45,812 nt of DNA from Oceanobacillus jeddahensis (lineage in GTDB: Bacteria; Bacillota; Bacilli; Bacillales; Amphibacillaceae), in the NCBI RefSeq assembly GCF_000750635.1, contig NZ_CCDM010000010.1, positions 1 to 45,812 of the forward strand, written 5' to 3'. The position numbers and the translations under genes are program-made. Positions 23,567-30,441 of the stretch are shown piece after piece. The notes beneath the pieces were generated by a model that worked only from the letters and a program-made list of their open reading frames with translations, made no database searches and had not been told where the DNA came from. Every line of letters starts with the position of its first letter. The stretch's first letter is position 1.

Positions 23567-24551
23567 TAGCTTAAAAGACTTTATCATTAAGCATAGAGAG
23601 AAGAATATTGAAGATAGAAAACAGAGGGAAACAAAGCACAATAAAAAGGTCGCTTCTTTGCAGGATAGATATTTTAACAATATCTTAGATAGGATCGATG
23701 CATTTTATGGTAAATATACAGGAAAAGAAGGAATCAATAGTGGTTTAGCAAGGAAAACAGTTAGCAAAAGTGAATATGAGAGGTATTTTAATAGGTTAAG
23801 AGGATTGAAAGATGCCCATCAATTCACTGAAATAGCAAAAGAAGAAATGAACAGGAACATTGTTTCTCCTGATGTCAGAAGAATAGACATTTTATCTGCC
23901 GAAGTAACTAATGAATTAATCGTGATGACAAACGAGGAAGAACTTTTGCATCAAGAGTATATGGTTGACGAGGTGGAGAATGATTACCTATTAGAAATAT
24001 TCTTCATTGCTGGTGTTGCTAGTTTCTTAGGTAGAGATAAAAATAAAATCGATAAATACGTCCAAAGAGAGAAAAAGAACATTCCTGGTAAAGAAAAAAT
24101 ACTAAGAGATACCGTAAACAGGGATTTCTTGAGCGCTGGTTGGAGCGAACGATTATGGGATAACCAGGATGCTCTTAGGTCTGAGTTAGATAGGATTATA
24201 CGCAGTGGTATCAGTAGAGGGAGGAACCCCAAAGAGTTAGCTAGAGAGATCAGAAAAGCCTTCAACAGTAGTAAATTTAACTCTGAAAGACTTCTTATAA
24301 CTGAAATGTCAAGAGCACAAGCTATGGCTCAAGAGGATTCGTATAAAAAGAATAACTTTGATGAATATGAATTTCATGCAGAACCAACAGCATGTGATGT
24401 TTGTGCTGCATTAGATGGCGAAATATTTAAGGTTAAAGACATGGAAATTGGAACTAATATGTACCCAATTCATCCACACTGTCGATGCTCTACATCACCT
24501 CATATGAATCGTGAAGCATTTGAGAAGGATCTTGAAAGTAGGGGGTTGTAA
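23553..24551 (+). CDS. minor head protein, SPP1 gp7 / MuF-type
   Basis: 332 residues. The C-terminal MuF domain contains LITEMSRAQAMAQEDSY, CDVCAALDGEIF and PIHPHCRCST, with the two cysteine/histidine groups able to hold metal. Early in this class the protein binds the portal and travels in the capsid. Several ATG codons (23553, 23556, 23559) lie in a row; the ribosome site is weak, in keeping with coupling to the portal gene. Confidence 0.92.
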   Translation: MMMSNSLKDFIIKHREKNIEDRKQRETKHNKKVASLQDRYFNNILDRIDAFYGKYTGKEGINSGLARKTVSKSEYERYFNRLRGLKDAHQFTEIAKEEMNRNIVSPDVRRIDILSAEVTNELIVMTNEEELLHQEYMVDEVENDYLLEIFFIAGVASFLGRDKNKIDKYVQREKKNIPGKEKILRDTVNRDFLSAGWSERLWDNQDALRSELDRIIRSGISRGRNPKELAREIRKAFNSSKFNSERLLITEMSRAQAMAQEDSYKKNNFDEYEFHAEPTACDVCAALDGEIFKVKDMEIGTNMYPIHPHCRCSTSPHMNREAFEKDLESRGL

Positions 24552-24703
24552 TGGATTTAACTTTCATAACCAAAACAATTTATACCTTAGCACCGTTTTT
24601 AATTGGTTATTATTTGATATATGCAGGTCACATGCGGCGTCTTGAAATGCTATTAAAGAAAATACTTGCAAAAACACTTACTAAAAGAATAGGTAAGGAG
24701 TGA
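24551..24703 (+). CDS. small membrane protein in head operon
   Basis: 50 residues; one span (about 8-26) then a basic tail. It starts at TAATG with the MuF stop, with GGGGG upstream, and ends overlapping the next gene. Unusual in a head operon. No family recognised. Confidence 0.65.
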   Translation: MDLTFITKTIYTLAPFLIGYYLIYAGHMRRLEMLLKKILAKTLTKRIGKE

Positions 24704-24708
24704 TTACG

Positions 24709-25128
24709 GTGAGCGATTATAACCAAGTCAAATTAGACAACGGACTGGTTGTTAATGGTCAAAGGATAAATGATATTACTGATGTGAAAATAGAATCAAA
24801 CGTTGATAATCTATCAAAAGTTACAGTTACTTTCATCGCTAAAGTTGATGGACTGGACAATATAAAACCAACTGAACGATATATGTTTACTGACGAAACG
24901 GAGCCGGAAGATAGTTTGACAGATAGAGAAACCTCTATGCAGTTTAGGGATATAAAAAATATGGTTTCTTCTCGTGGGATCTTGCAAATGGGTGATTTAA
25001 TCCGATTAGAGAGGATAGGTATTGATTTGTATCAATATTTCGATATTAGCGAAATATACAGAGGAAAAGTTGATTATGAAAAGTTTAAAGATGTTTTAGA
25101 TTATTTAAAGATTACTGCAGAAAGGTAG
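24709..25128 (+). CDS. hypothetical protein in head operon
   Basis: 139 residues from GTG 24709 (AAGGAG site). Beta-rich: NGLVVNGQRINDITDVKIES, KVTVTFIAKVDGL. No family recognised; probably an accessory gene between MuF and scaffold. Confidence 0.7.
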   Translation: MSDYNQVKLDNGLVVNGQRINDITDVKIESNVDNLSKVTVTFIAKVDGLDNIKPTERYMFTDETEPEDSLTDRETSMQFRDIKNMVSSRGILQMGDLIRLERIGIDLYQYFDISEIYRGKVDYEKFKDVLDYLKITAER

Positions 25129-25135
25129 ATATATC

Positions 25136-25318
25136 ATGAAGTTATTAAAACTATGGTATTCAGAGTATAAATGGCAAAGGAAATGTTATTTAAACGGTAC
25201 AAGATACTATCTTTTGCATAAATTAGGTTTTTTTGTTTCTCCTACATTAGGGTTGGGAGGCGTTAAAACTTTTAAAGCTGATATAGCGGAAAGGAAAGGT
25301 GATCCATCTATCTCCTAG
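25136..25318 (+). CDS. hypothetical small protein
   Basis: 60 residues, basic and aromatic (MKLLKLWYSEYKWQRKCYLN). Weak ribosome site. No family recognised. Confidence 0.55.
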   Translation: MKLLKLWYSEYKWQRKCYLNGTRYYLLHKLGFFVSPTLGLGGVKTFKADIAERKGDPSIS

Positions 25319-25358
25319 CTACAGGTAGTAGCCTTTGATTATTTGAGAGGGTGATGCT

Positions 25359-25532
25359 ATGGATTTAGAAAATATATCAAACTCAACTAAAAGCAAGTTG
25401 GAGCATGCGGTCAGAGAAGCGTGGGTATCCGATGATAATTCAACACAAAGCGGCATGCTTCATATTTTAGGTATTTTAGGAATTGAATTAGATTGGGATA
25501 ATGTATTTGTAGAAAAAGAAGATGAATATTAA
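25359..25532 (+). CDS. hypothetical small acidic protein
   Basis: 57 residues with a GAGAGGGTG site. MDLENISNSTKSKLEHAVRE at the start. No family recognised. Confidence 0.6.
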   Translation: MDLENISNSTKSKLEHAVREAWVSDDNSTQSGMLHILGILGIELDWDNVFVEKEDEY

Positions 25533-25534
25533 CC

Positions 25535-25564
25535 GCACCTAGCAGACAAGCGTTAGGTGCTTTT
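25535..25564 (+). terminator. rho-independent terminator within head operon
   Basis: GCACCTA (25535-25541) pairs perfectly with TAGGTGC (25554-25560); four T follow. It separates the accessory head genes from scaffold and capsid, suggesting separate control. Confidence 0.7.
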
Positions 25565-25624
25565 ATTATGCCAAAAATTAAGACTGTGTGGGCTTTAAAT
25601 ATCAATTGAATAGTTTCATAGGGG

Positions 25625-25669
25625 TAAGCACTGGACGGGCTATAAATGGACTGTACGGGGCTTATTTTT
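25625..25669 (+). ncRNA. possible structured leader upstream of scaffold gene
   Basis: TAAGC (25625-25629) pairs with GCTTA (25660-25664), followed by five T. The enclosed loop holds two near-identical direct copies, ACTGGACGGGC (25630-25640) and ACTGTACGGGGC (25650-25661), separated by TATAAATGG. No coding potential. It may be a terminator/attenuator or a binding site for scaffold or capsid control. Confidence 0.35.
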
Positions 25670-25722
25670 ATGTCATGAAAGGTTGATAGGCAATGACTGC
25701 ATGGGATTAGGAGGAAATGAAG

Positions 25723-26325
25723 ATGAATTTAAAAGATGACTTATTGAAATTGAATTTACAGTTCTTTGCTGAAGAGGATACAACCGATAACGAAAATGAC
25801 GAAACTACTGAAAACGATAAAGATGATCAAGAGCAGGATAATGCGACATTTTCACAATCAGATGTAGATAGAGAAGTCAGCAAGGCAGTTGATAAAGCTT
25901 TAAAGAAGCGTGAAGAAAAGCATCAAGAGGAATTACAAAAAGCTATTGATGATGCTATTGCTGAGAAAGAGCGTCTATCAAAACTATCCGAGAAGGAACG
26001 CCAAGAGGAAGAGTTGACTCAACGTGAACAAGAACTCTTAAAGCGTGAGGAAGAAATAAAACGTACTCAATTGCGATCCGATGCAGTAGCTGACTTACAA
26101 GAGAAGAAGCTACCATCAGATTTTGCTGATTTCTTACTTGGTGATGACGCAGAAAGCACTTTGGAGAATATCAACTCATTTAAAAAGGCATTTGATGAAG
26201 CTGTAAATGCTCAAGTCAAAGTTGCATTGCGCCAAGAAACTCCACCTAGTGGTAGCGGTACGGTTGCTAAAAGTAGAGCACAATCAGTTAGTCAAATAGC
26301 TCAGGAACACAGATTAATTAAATAG
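25723..26325 (+). CDS. capsid scaffolding protein
   Basis: 200 residues from ATG 25723, 8 nt after GGAGG (25717 is too close). The N-terminal LLKLNLQFFAEE is the LxLQFFA mark of Firmicutes phage scaffolds. Acidic segment, then a long coiled coil (about 55-125), then a basic end ending AQEHRLIK. Directs capsid assembly and leaves before DNA entry. Confidence 0.88.
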   Translation: MNLKDDLLKLNLQFFAEEDTTDNENDETTENDKDDQEQDNATFSQSDVDREVSKAVDKALKKREEKHQEELQKAIDDAIAEKERLSKLSEKERQEEELTQREQELLKREEEIKRTQLRSDAVADLQEKKLPSDFADFLLGDDAESTLENINSFKKAFDEAVNAQVKVALRQETPPSGSGTVAKSRAQSVSQIAQEHRLIK

Positions 26326-26338
26326 GAGGAATAAAAAG

Positions 26339-27265
26339 ATGCCAGAATTTAATCCAGATCATGTCTTATTACAAGACGCAAAAACAGGGGAAATCCCGAA
26401 AGAACAAGGAACGCTCGTGCTGAAAGAAATTATTTCAAACTCTGTGATGATGCAATTAGCACAGCATGAAGAAATGACGAAACAGGAGAAGGAATTCCAA
26501 TACCTAGCCGAAGGGGTAGGCGCTTACTGGGTAGGTGAAGGTGAAGTCATCCGTACTTCAAGACCACAATGGCTTACGGCTAAGATGGTTGCTAAAAAGT
26601 TGGGTGTCATCGTACCAGTATCACGTGAATTTTTGCAGTACACTCTATCAGACTTCTTTGCGCAAGTACGCCCACTAATTGCTGAGGCATTTTACAAAAA
26701 GTTTGACGAAGCAACTATTTTAGATGTTGATAATCCATTCCCGCAGTCACTGCAAGAGTCTATTACAGATGCCGGGCATATTGTGACTGGTGATATCACA
26801 AATGATAGCTTCTTCGATTTATCAGATTTAGTGAATGAAGCAGGATTTGATATTAATGCTTATGTATCTAAAAAACAAAACCGTTCAGCGCTTCGTCGTA
26901 TCGTTGATGGATATGAACAAGCTGATGGTACTATCACTGATCCAGTCCGTTTATATAACCGCAGCGGTAATACACTAGATGGTTCACCAGTAGTTGATTT
27001 GGAATCATCCGAGATGGAAAAAGGTGAATTATTTGGAGGTAATTTCAATTACGTTCGTTATGGTATTCCGTACAACTTGAACTACTCTATTTCAGAGGAA
27101 GCGCAATTGTCCTCTATCGTGGACGAGAACGGCGAGCCTATTAACCTATTCGAGCGTGAATTGATTGCTATTCGTGCAACGATGGATGTTGGTTTCATGG
27201 TACTTAAAGATGAAGCATTTGCTAAAATCGAGCCAGCAAGCGACAACGGGGAAGAAACTCCCTAA
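26339..27265 (+). CDS. major capsid protein (HK97 fold), in-frame form
   Basis: 308 residues. GTLVLKEIISNSVMMQLAQH, AYWVGEGEVIRTSRPQW and KKLGVIVPVSREFL form the typical N-arm and E-loop region of HK97-like capsids; the A domain follows (DLVNEAGFDINAYV). The in-frame product ends DNGEETP at CCC TAA, where a +1 shift would add 18 residues. Confidence 0.93.
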   Translation: MPEFNPDHVLLQDAKTGEIPKEQGTLVLKEIISNSVMMQLAQHEEMTKQEKEFQYLAEGVGAYWVGEGEVIRTSRPQWLTAKMVAKKLGVIVPVSREFLQYTLSDFFAQVRPLIAEAFYKKFDEATILDVDNPFPQSLQESITDAGHIVTGDITNDSFFDLSDLVNEAGFDINAYVSKKQNRSALRRIVDGYEQADGTITDPVRLYNRSGNTLDGSPVVDLESSEMEKGELFGGNFNYVRYGIPYNLNYSISEEAQLSSIVDENGEPINLFERELIAIRATMDVGFMVLKDEAFAKIEPASDNGEETP

Positions 27266-27320
27266 AGACCCGTCTCCAATTGGGGAGGCGGAAATCGGAA
27301 AAGACTTTATTATTAATTAG
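27260..27320 (+). other. +1 frameshift site and C-terminal extension of major capsid protein
   Basis: CCC TAA at 27260-27265 allows peptidyl-tRNA-Pro to slip one base forward (CCC to CCT) while the stop is slowly read. Decoding then gives KDPSPIGEAEIGKDFIIN before TAG at 27318. A hairpin, CCGTCTCC (27270-27277) with GGAGGCGG (27284-27291), starts 7 nt after CCC. The major tail protein gene ends with the same arrangement and a related extension. Listeria phage PSA is the known case of this mechanism in the same two genes. Confidence 0.8.
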
Positions 27321-27332
27321 GAGATGAACTAA

Positions 27333-27617
27333 ATGGCTACAAAAGAAGAATTAAAAGAAATGTTTAGCACTGGAAAAGTGCCGACTGGTGATGACTTTTC
27401 TCTGTTAATTGACGGAGTGGAAGGACCTCAAGGTGAACAAGGGCCACAGGGTGCAACCGGACCAAAAGGCGCTAAGGGAGACAAAGGAGACCCGGGAGCT
27501 GATGGAAAAGACGGAACAAACGGCAAAGATGGAGCGGACGGTTTTCCAACAGAAGAACAGTGGAATGCGTTAGTCGCTCGTGTTGAAGCACTAGAAAATC
27601 CCTCAGAAGGTGAATAA
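27333..27617 (+). CDS. collagen-like head fibre protein
   Basis: 94 residues. The N-terminal ATKEELKEMFSTGKVPTGDD matches head-fibre proteins (Phage_fiber_2 type). It is followed by about 13 Gly-X-Y triplets (EGPQGEQGPQGATGPKGAKG and on) that should form a triple helix, then a short coiled coil. Probably trimeric fibres on the capsid. Its ribosome site overlaps the stop of the shifted capsid frame. Confidence 0.82.
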   Translation: MATKEELKEMFSTGKVPTGDDFSLLIDGVEGPQGEQGPQGATGPKGAKGDKGDPGADGKDGTNGKDGADGFPTEEQWNALVARVEALENPSEGE

Positions 27618-27619
27618 CC

Positions 27620-27976
27620 ATGTCTGAAATCAGAGATAACGTAAAAACTGTGTTAGGCATCCAGGACACGCTTCAAGACGCTGTCTTGGATGTTTTAATA
27701 AAGAATGTTCGAAGTCTTTTACTAGGGAAATTGCGCAAAGTTAATAAGACTATCAAAAAGATTCCGGAAGAACTGGAATATATCATCGAGGATGTTACAG
27801 TGAGGCGCTTCAATCGTGTGGGATCAGAGGGATACAAGTCTGAATCAGTAGAAGGTCACCGCATGGATTTCTATGATTTGGATAAGGAGCTAGATCCTTA
27901 TATGGACATCATTGAGGATTATGCTGATGATGATAACGACACTGGCACTAAGCGTGGAAAGGTGCTATTTATATGA
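27620..27976 (+). CDS. head-tail connector protein (SPP1 gp15-type)
   Basis: 118 residues, helical: IRDNVKTVLGIQDTLQDAVL, DVTVRRFNRVGSEGYKSESV. This is the adaptor that sits below the portal. Named from pattern and gene order. Confidence 0.82.
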   Translation: MSEIRDNVKTVLGIQDTLQDAVLDVLIKNVRSLLLGKLRKVNKTIKKIPEELEYIIEDVTVRRFNRVGSEGYKSESVEGHRMDFYDLDKELDPYMDIIEDYADDDNDTGTKRGKVLFI

Positions 27977-28281
27977 GGATGAATAAGCGAGTCACCTTTG
28001 TTAGCGAAACCGATGGATATTACGACCCAGAAAAAGGCGAATGGATACCTGGTGAACTTGATGAGAAAACATTACCTTGCAATGCAAATAAACTAGGTAT
28101 AGAGAGCACTAATCAGATATTCGGACAGATAGATAAGAAAATGTCTGTTATACGCCTGCAACGCCCTTATTATAAAGATTTCGAGTATCTATATTTAGGT
28201 GACAAAAAAGAGCAGAAGTATCAAGTGAAACGCCAATCCGATCACAGGAAAGGCGTTTTTTACGTTGAGGGTGAAGTGTAA
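27973..28281 (+). CDS. head closure protein (SPP1 gp16-type)
   Basis: 102 residues, beta-rich; RVTFVSETDGYYDPEKGEWI and the ending KYQVKRQSDHRKGVFYVEGE fit the minor capsid/stopper family. ATGA overlap with the connector gene. Confidence 0.8.
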   Translation: MRMNKRVTFVSETDGYYDPEKGEWIPGELDEKTLPCNANKLGIESTNQIFGQIDKKMSVIRLQRPYYKDFEYLYLGDKKEQKYQVKRQSDHRKGVFYVEGEV

Positions 28282-28631
28282 TGGCAGGATCTATACGATT
28301 TACAGGCATTGCTGATTTGTCCAGAGGTTTAAAAGAGCGGGCAAAATTAGATGATGTTAAGCGCGCTGTGAAAGTAAACGGTGCTGAACTACAAAGGAAA
28401 ATGGTGAGAGAGGCAGTCTTTGTAAAAGGGTATTCAACAGGAGCAACTAGACAATCTATTACATTGGAAATACTTGACAATGGCTTTACAGCGAAAGTAG
28501 CTCCTTCAACCTTTTATTCCATATTCCTAGAATTTGGTACCAGATTTATGTCACCTCAACCATTCGTGGGACCTGCTTTTTTCTTTCAGAGGGCACAGTT
28601 TATTAAAGATATAGACAGATTATTGAAATGA
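28281..28631 (+). CDS. HK97 gp10-type tail component
   Basis: 116 residues. GTGATRQSITLEI is seen here as GYSTGATRQSITLEI, followed by YSIFLEFGTRFMSPQPFVGP, the hallmark of HK97 gp10 family proteins at the head-tail junction. TAATG overlap with the gene before. Confidence 0.88.
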   Translation: MAGSIRFTGIADLSRGLKERAKLDDVKRAVKVNGAELQRKMVREAVFVKGYSTGATRQSITLEILDNGFTAKVAPSTFYSIFLEFGTRFMSPQPFVGPAFFFQRAQFIKDIDRLLK

Positions 28632-28640
28632 GGTGATTAA

Positions 28641-29030
28641 TTGAGGAAATCACCAGACCAAGCACTACACGACAGAATAATGATTTTATGCCAAAACCTA
28701 GGATACGAAGTGTACAACTATCTACCAGATAGTAAAGCACCGTATCCTTTTTGTTTTGTCGGAGAAATCTTCGAAACCGATAGACGCACCAAATTTAATA
28801 GATTCGGAGACTACCAAGTCAATGTTCACATTTATACAGATGATCCAATGCGGAATAGACGTGTTGTTGTGGATATGCGTAGCGCCATCAAAAATGAATT
28901 CTATAAATTAAAACGAACAGACGGGTACCAAGTATTGAATCATCATACGACCGGGAGAGTGCTACCCGATAATTCAACAGGCACACCATTGCTTCACGGG
29001 ATTTTAACCTGTGAAGCTACTTTAAATTAG
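28641..29030 (+). CDS. tail terminator (SPP1 gp17 / DUF3168-type)
   Basis: 129 residues, TTG start with GAGGTG. YEVYNYLPDSKAPYPFCFVG, GDYQVNVHIYTDD match the tail-completion family that caps the tail tube. Placed just before the major tail protein as expected. Confidence 0.82.
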   Translation: MRKSPDQALHDRIMILCQNLGYEVYNYLPDSKAPYPFCFVGEIFETDRRTKFNRFGDYQVNVHIYTDDPMRNRRVVVDMRSAIKNEFYKLKRTDGYQVLNHHTTGRVLPDNSTGTPLLHGILTCEATLN

Positions 29031-29042
29031 GAGGGAAATAGC

Positions 29043-29579
29043 ATGCCAGAAATGTTACAAGGTAAGGATAAAATATTGTTATTCAGAAAGTATTCAGATA
29101 GAAATAAAGCGGCGGCTAAACTAGTCTTTCAAACGGAGCATACGTTTAGTTATAGCCGTGAACTAGAATCTATCGTTACAAAGGACGGAACAGTTGTTCA
29201 AGTTGGGGAACTAGAATCATCTGTTAGTATTTCAGCTATCCAGGCGAAAGATGACCCAGTTCGAGAAATGTTAGAAGATGCCGTTAAATCCGGATCTAGA
29301 CTGGAAGTTTGGGAAGTTACAGTGGATGAAGATTTAAGGGATGATGACGGCAAATACCCAGCAGTATATTGCCAAGGATATCTTGATTCATGGGAGAATC
29401 CAGCGAATGTGGAGGAGCAGTCCAACATTGAATCCAACCTTGTCGTAGAGTTAGAACCACAAACAGGTATGGCTACACTGACAGAAGAACAAGAGCAAGC
29501 AGTACAGTATGCATTTACTGACACTGTTCCAGAAGATGAAGAAGACAATGGAAATGACGATGGTGACGAGACTCCCTAA
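29043..29579 (+). CDS. major tail protein (tube subunit), in-frame form
   Basis: 178 residues in the TP901-1/SPP1 tube pattern: LVFQTEHTFSYSRELESIVT, KDGTVVQVGELESSVSISAI, EVWEVTVDEDL, YCQGYLDSWENPANVEEQSN. It ends DDGDETP at CCC TAA, the same ending as the capsid gene, with a predicted +1 extension. Confidence 0.92.
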   Translation: MPEMLQGKDKILLFRKYSDRNKAAAKLVFQTEHTFSYSRELESIVTKDGTVVQVGELESSVSISAIQAKDDPVREMLEDAVKSGSRLEVWEVTVDEDLRDDDGKYPAVYCQGYLDSWENPANVEEQSNIESNLVVELEPQTGMATLTEEQEQAVQYAFTDTVPEDEEDNGNDDGDETP

Positions 29580-29634
29580 CGAACCCCAAGCGATTGGGGA
29601 TGCAGAAATCGGTAGTACGTTAATCGTTGATTAG
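29574..29634 (+). other. +1 frameshift site and C-terminal extension of major tail protein
   Basis: CCC TAA at 29574-29579. The +1 frame gives NEPQAIGDAEIGSTLIVD, then TAG at 29632. Perfect hairpin CCCCAA (29584-29589) / TTGGGG (29594-29599), again 7 nt past CCC. The operon terminator begins one base after this second stop, as if the shifted frame marks the true gene end. Confidence 0.8.
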
Positions 29635-29659
29635 GAGCGCTGAAATAGCGCTCTTTTTT
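29635..29659 (+). terminator. terminator after major tail protein
   Basis: GAGCGC pairs with GCGCTC around TGAAATA, followed by six T. It should reduce expression of the chaperone and tape-measure genes relative to the tube protein. Confidence 0.85.
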
Positions 29660-29695
29660 GTACTTATTTTTATATATCTTAGGAGGAATTCAACT

Positions 29696-30052
29696 ATGGA
29701 AATTCAAATCGGTGAAAAGAAATATGAACTTGTTTTTGGAATGAAATTTATCCGAAAGCTAGATGAAATGCACACATTTAAACAATATGGTCAAGAATTT
29801 GGTGCAGGGGTTGAAACAGCGATGACTTATATAGGATTGATGAATCCAACTATTTTGGTTGACATTATTAAAGCAGCAACTTCACACCTCAATCAAAAAC
29901 CATCAAATAATGACATTGAAAATTATATCGAGGCTCAAGCAAGTGAAGGCAAGATGAATGATCTATTTAAAAATATCACTGAAGCAATGGAAGAATCGGT
30001 TTTTTTGAAAGAAAAGCTTCAAAACTTCAAAAAACTAGCAAAAGTCAAGTAA
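29696..30052 (+). CDS. tail assembly chaperone (gpG-type)
   Basis: 118 residues from ATG 29696 (AGGAGG). QIGEKKYELVFGMKFIRKLD, TAMTYIGLMNPTILVDIIKA match the tail assembly chaperone family. It coats the tape measure during tail building. Near its end a slippery T TTT TTG allows a -1 fusion to the next frame. Confidence 0.85.
   Translation: MEIQIGEKKYELVFGMKFIRKLDEMHTFKQYGQEFGAGVETAMTYIGLMNPTILVDIIKAATSHLNQKPSNNDIENYIEAQASEGKMNDLFKNITEAMEESVFLKEKLQNFKKLAKVK
30001..30007 (+). other. -1 frameshift slippery site T TTT TTG
   Basis: In the chaperone frame this is gtT TTT TTG, a canonical X-XXY-YYZ heptamer. Slipping -1 leads into a frame open from 29983 that runs to 30438. Confidence 0.75.
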
Positions 30053-30438
30053 GTGAAATCCCATCTGCTGAAATGTACGAGCAGATTATTATTAATTGCT
30101 TTCGTTATTTAGGCTTCACAAGTTTATATGACATTAATGTGCTCTCATTGCGTGAATATTCACTCAAAATGAGGGCTTTTAATTTGTCTCAAATCGATAA
30201 GCAATATGACATGCATATGCAAGCATGGCTTAACCACCAAGTTACCTTAACCAAAAATGTCGGAACCGAAAAGAAACCAAAGCACGAGCCTGTTTTTAAA
30301 GACTTTAAGTCGTTCTTTGACTACGAAAAAGAAATTCAGTCTTTAGAAGGTCCGAGCAAACCGAACAAAAGCAATTTAACTAATAGACAAAAACGGATGG
30401 TCGAGGCAGCGAAAATCCTGAATAAGAAGGGAGGTTAA
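30007..30438 (+). CDS. tail assembly chaperone C-terminal part (gpGT by -1 frameshift)
   Basis: The frame is entered by the shift at 30001-30007. Its first ATG (30073) has no ribosome site, which argues against separate translation. It adds about 143 residues, including YEQIIINCFRYLGFTSLYDI and the basic end NRQKRMVEAAKILNKKGG. The G/GT pair before the tape measure is conserved in siphoviruses. Confidence 0.82.
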   Translation, partial: ERKASKLQKTSKSQVSEIPSAEMYEQIIINCFRYLGFTSLYDINVLSLREYSLKMRAFNLSQIDKQYDMHMQAWLNHQVTLTKNVGTEKKPKHEPVFKDFKSFFDYEKEIQSLEGPSKPNKSNLTNRQKRMVEAAKILNKKGG

Positions 30439-30441
30439 TCA

